Below, piece by piece: positions 6,493 through 8,962 of a DNA stretch of 8,962 bases. The stretch lies in assembly GCA_913045415.1 (NCBI GenBank), contig CAJWPW010000028.1, positions 1 through 8,962 on the forward strand, given 5' to 3'. Both the position numbers and the translations under genes were made by a program. The notes under the pieces are model-generated. The model saw nothing but the letters and a program-made list of their open reading frames with translations. It made no database searches and was not told the origin of the DNA. The DNA is from an uncultured Fidelibacterota bacterium (GTDB taxonomy: Bacteria > Marinisomatota > Marinisomatia > Marinisomatales > UBA1611). Within the stretch, counting starts at the first letter, position 1. Each line of letters opens with the position of its first letter.

Positions 6493-7947
6493 ATGGATTT
6501 AAGCCAGTACTTTACCTCAAGTGATTTAGCAGGGATCGCTCCGGAGATTATTTTAACAATAACGGCCCTGGTTGTCTTGACCATTGAGATGGCACGAATT
6601 TCCCGACCTGGGATTATGCTGTCGGTAGCTGCTTTAGGACTTGGGTTAGCCGGGGTGGCCATAGCGCAGGGAGGCTTTGATGATAAACTTCTTTTTGGCG
6701 GTATGCTATATCTTAACAAGTTTTCAATGTTTCTTGATTTCCTTTATCTTTTTGTCGGTTTTTTGACGCTGATTTTCTCCCAGGGATACCTGGAGAGAAT
6801 GGGCAGCAAATCCCGGGGTGAATATCCGGCACTCATTATATTTGCCGTCATTGGAATGATGCTCATGACACGAGCAAACGACCTGGTGATGGTTTTTCTT
6901 GGCCTGGAACTTCTATCCTTATCGCTTTATGTGCTGGTGGGCTTTCTCCGGCATAACCTTTACAGCAATGAATCGGGATTAAAGTATTTATTATTGGGTG
7001 CTTTTTCCACAGGCTTTTTCTTATTTGGTGCAGCATTGACCTACGGTGCCACAGGAACAACAAACTTTTCAGGGATCGCTCAAGCCATTGCAGCGGGAAC
7101 AGTCCTTTCCGATGTTTACCTCTATTTAGGCATTGGACTTTTGCTCACGGGATTTGCTTTTAAGGTTGCTTTGGCGCCATTTCATATGTGGTCACCGGAT
7201 GTTTACCAAGGAGCCCCCACAACAATCACAGGATTTCTTTGCACGGCACCAAAAGCTGCAGGTTTTGGCGCATTGCTGAAAGTATTCATGATCGCTTTTC
7301 CGGAAACATTCACCCAGTGGCAGAATCTCTTTTGGGTTTTGGCCGCGTTGACAATGACGGTGGGGAATATCTCTGCCCTTGTGCAGTCCAATGTAAAACG
7401 GATGCTGGCTTTTTCCAGTGTTTCTCATGCTGGGTATTTAGTCATGGGAATCCTCGTCCAAGACATGGCTGGGATTTCGGCAGTGTTATTCTATTTAGTG
7501 GTTTATTCCGTTATGAATCTCGGTGCATTCGCCATTCTATCTTTAGTGGAAAAAGATGAACAGGATTTGACCTTCAGACAATTTCGAGGTCTAGCTTCTC
7601 GTAATCCTTTGCTGTCAGCGGCCATGGCAATTTTTATGGTTTCCCTGGCTGGGTTTCCACCTACGGCTGGATTTATCGCAAAATATGGACTTTTTTCTGC
7701 GGCCATAGCAAAAGGTTATATTTGGTTGGTGGTAATTGCCGTTTTGAATACGCTGGTCTCTTTTTACTATTATTTTCGGATCATTGTGAATATGGTTATG
7801 CGGGATGAAAAAGAGAGTTTACAACCCGCTACGGGATTGCTGACAGCAGGCGTCCTTGCTTTGTTAATTGCCATTGTATTTATCCTTGGGATAACGCCCG
7901 GATTTCTATTGGAAATCACCCTGAATATCGCCACTGCTATTTCCTGA
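6493..7947 (+). CDS. nuoN: NADH-quinone oxidoreductase subunit N
   Basis: This is the antiporter-like subunit of complex I nearest NuoK and the quinone end (ND2 homologue). The 484-aa protein has about 14 helices. Key residues are Glu139 in FLGLELLSLSLYVL (TM5), Lys224 in GFAFKVALAPFHMWSPDVY (TM7), Lys254 in TAPKAAGFGALLK (TM8), and Lys397 in GFIAKYGLF (TM12), corresponding to Glu133, Lys217, Lys247 and Lys395 of E. coli. HMWSPDVYQGAP and the TAPK motif distinguish NuoN from NuoM and NuoL. I chose ATG 6493 because the protein then begins with the typical short amphipathic lead and APEIILTI helix; the in-frame ATG at 6340 would overlap nuoM by 122 bp and add 51 unlikely residues. The ribosome site is weak (GGTGAT at 6484-6489, very close). 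It is the last nuo gene. Confidence 0.96.
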   Translation: MDLSQYFTSSDLAGIAPEIILTITALVVLTIEMARISRPGIMLSVAALGLGLAGVAIAQGGFDDKLLFGGMLYLNKFSMFLDFLYLFVGFLTLIFSQGYLERMGSKSRGEYPALIIFAVIGMMLMTRANDLVMVFLGLELLSLSLYVLVGFLRHNLYSNESGLKYLLLGAFSTGFFLFGAALTYGATGTTNFSGIAQAIAAGTVLSDVYLYLGIGLLLTGFAFKVALAPFHMWSPDVYQGAPTTITGFLCTAPKAAGFGALLKVFMIAFPETFTQWQNLFWVLAALTMTVGNISALVQSNVKRMLAFSSVSHAGYLVMGILVQDMAGISAVLFYLVVYSVMNLGAFAILSLVEKDEQDLTFRQFRGLASRNPLLSAAMAIFMVSLAGFPPTAGFIAKYGLFSAAIAKGYIWLVVIAVLNTLVSFYYYFRIIVNMVMRDEKESLQPATGLLTAGVLALLIAIVFILGITPGFLLEITLNIATAIS

Positions 7948-7949
7948 TA

Positions 7950-7969
7950 TTTCCAATTGATTTTGGAAA
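7950..7969. repeat. Small inverted repeat after nuoN
   Basis: TTTCCAA and TTGGAAA form a perfect 7-bp stem around a 6-base loop, starting two bases after the nuoN stop. The stem has only two G-C pairs and no run of T follows, so it is not a convincing intrinsic terminator. It could be a weak mRNA 3' hairpin or chance. The rest of the 67-bp gap to apbE shows no clear promoter or operator. Confidence 0.35.
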
Positions 7970-8014
7970 CGCACTGGGGAACAGTTGATTTTCAAATTTT
8001 AAACCTGACCGTTT

Positions 8015-8962
8015 ATGAAAAGAATACCTGGATATAAAAAACAAACCCAAATTCTGTTGGGCTTTTTGATCCTATGGATAGGATGCAGTTCTCCCAGAGA
8101 TATCATCATTATTTCCGGTCAAACTATGGGCACATCTTACTCGATCAAAATTATTCCGGATAAAAAACCTTTCGATCATACAAGGATAGAGCAGGGCATT
8201 GACTCAATTCTGACAGAAGTAAACCGTCAAATGTCCACTTGGGATCCGAATAGTGAAATTTCATTATTTAATCAAAATCAAACAGATTCACCTATTCCTG
8301 TTTCACCAGAATTTTTCCAGGTTGTTAATATGGCGCAGGATATTTCCCAAAAAACAAATGGTGTATTTGACATAACCGTATTTGATCTCATGAGTCTTTG
8401 GGGATTTGGCCCAAATCCTATAAAGGGATTCCCGAAGAAAGAAGAAATTGAAAATGTATTATCTCATTTAGGTTGGGAAAAGATTATTTTATCGGACAAT
8501 GGTATTCAAAAACAGAATCCGAAAACAAAATTGGACCTGAATGCTATCGCAAAAGGATATGGCGTGGATGAAGTTTTTCAATTTCTCCAATTAAAGGGAT
8601 ACACAGATCTTTTCGTAGAAATTGGTGGGGAAGTGCAATGCTCCGGACGAAATCAAAGAAATAAATACTGGTCAATTGGCATTGAAAACCCTTCCGGTGG
8701 GAATAAGTCAAATCAAATATTTGCTGCAATTGTTTACTCGGATGGCGGAGCGGTTGCGACTTCAGGGAATTACCGAAATTTTGTTGATGTAAATGGTGAA
8801 ATTCTTGGACACATAATCAATCCAAAAACCGGTTTTCCCCTTCAAACAAATGTTCTATCCGTAACTGTCCTGTCAAATTCTTGCATGGTGGCAGATGCGT
8901 GGGCAACGGCATTAATGGTAATGGATTATGAAACGGGATTAAAAAAAGTGACAGAAAATCCG
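8015..8962 (+). CDS. apbE: FAD:protein FMN transferase (ApbE), probable lipoprotein, 3' end missing
   Basis: ApbE transfers FMN from FAD, with Mg2+, to Ser or Thr of target proteins such as NqrB, NqrC, RnfD and RnfG, outside the cytoplasmic membrane. The visible 316 residues have the family motifs in order: GQTMGTSYSI (35-44), MSTWDPNSEIS (73-83), FDITVFDLMSLWGFGP (118-133), LDLNAIAKGYGVDEV (173-187), VEIGGE (201-206), VATSGNYRNF (247-256), HIINPKTGFP (266-275), SVTV (282-285) and ADAWATALMVM (293-303). The N-terminus is basic, then hydrophobic, then Cys24 in LWIGCSS: a lipoprotein-like signal, though Trp at -3 of the lipobox is unusual. ATG 8015 is the first possible start, since an in-frame TGA lies at 8006-8008. 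No ribosome site is seen. The frame is open to the window edge, probably lacking 20-40 residues. Sampled lines are lower in GC (about 32-38%) than the nuo genes. Confidence 0.95.
   Translation, partial: MKRIPGYKKQTQILLGFLILWIGCSSPRDIIIISGQTMGTSYSIKIIPDKKPFDHTRIEQGIDSILTEVNRQMSTWDPNSEISLFNQNQTDSPIPVSPEFFQVVNMAQDISQKTNGVFDITVFDLMSLWGFGPNPIKGFPKKEEIENVLSHLGWEKIILSDNGIQKQNPKTKLDLNAIAKGYGVDEVFQFLQLKGYTDLFVEIGGEVQCSGRNQRNKYWSIGIENPSGGNKSNQIFAAIVYSDGGAVATSGNYRNFVDVNGEILGHIINPKTGFPLQTNVLSVTVLSNSCMVADAWATALMVMDYETGLKKVTENP

Noticed and set aside
7950..7990. Rho-independent terminator after nuoN
   Set aside because: The hairpin has only a 7-bp, AT-rich stem and no T-run follows, so it was kept only as an inverted repeat.
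7984..8014. Sigma-70-type promoter before apbE
   Set aside because: A TTGATT element is present at 7985-7990, but no TATAAT-like box sits 16-18 bases after it; support is too weak.

Overview
The window reads almost entirely on the + strand and holds the distal, membrane-arm half of a respiratory complex I (NADH:quinone oxidoreductase-type, nuo) operon, followed by a separately spaced flavin-transferase gene that runs off the right edge. Order: nuoI (6-524), nuoJ (555-1058), nuoK (1055-1360), a first NuoL/MrpD-like antiporter subunit (1360-2856), a small two-helix membrane protein (2853-3098), a second larger MrpD/NuoL-like antiporter subunit (3088-4887), nuoM (4896-6461), nuoN (6493-7947), and apbE (8015-8962, 3' end missing). 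Genes are packed with stop/start overlaps or short gaps, as expected of one transcript with translational coupling. No RNA genes, insertion sequences, CRISPR arrays, origins or attachment sites were seen, and no intergenic stretch exceeds 67 bp.

How the genes work together: NuoI carries two 4Fe-4S clusters that pass electrons toward the quinone site. NuoJ, NuoK, NuoN and NuoM form the proton-translocating membrane arm. Where a standard operon has a single nuoL between nuoK and nuoM, this one has three genes: a 498-aa antiporter-like protein, an 81-aa two-helix protein, and a 599-aa antiporter-like protein. Only the 599-aa protein carries a NuoL-style C-terminal linker plus final anchoring helix. 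The encoded complex could therefore have four antiporter-like subunits rather than three. This is the most interesting part of the window. It is probably a lineage-specific complex I variant rather than a wholly unknown system. ApbE attaches FMN covalently to target proteins; complex I is not a known target, so it hints at an Nqr/Rnf-type or other flavinylated protein just beyond the right edge.

Organism: a bacterium with moderate GC (lines sampled by eye range from about 32 to 63%, typically low to mid 40s in the nuo genes) and probably a Gram-negative-type envelope, since ApbE looks like a lipoprotein. The NuoI type and the K / L-like / small ORF / MrpD-like / M / N order recall, from memory, Desulfobacterota and FCB-group lineages (Marinimicrobia, Calditrichota). 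I cannot assign a phylum from the sequence alone.
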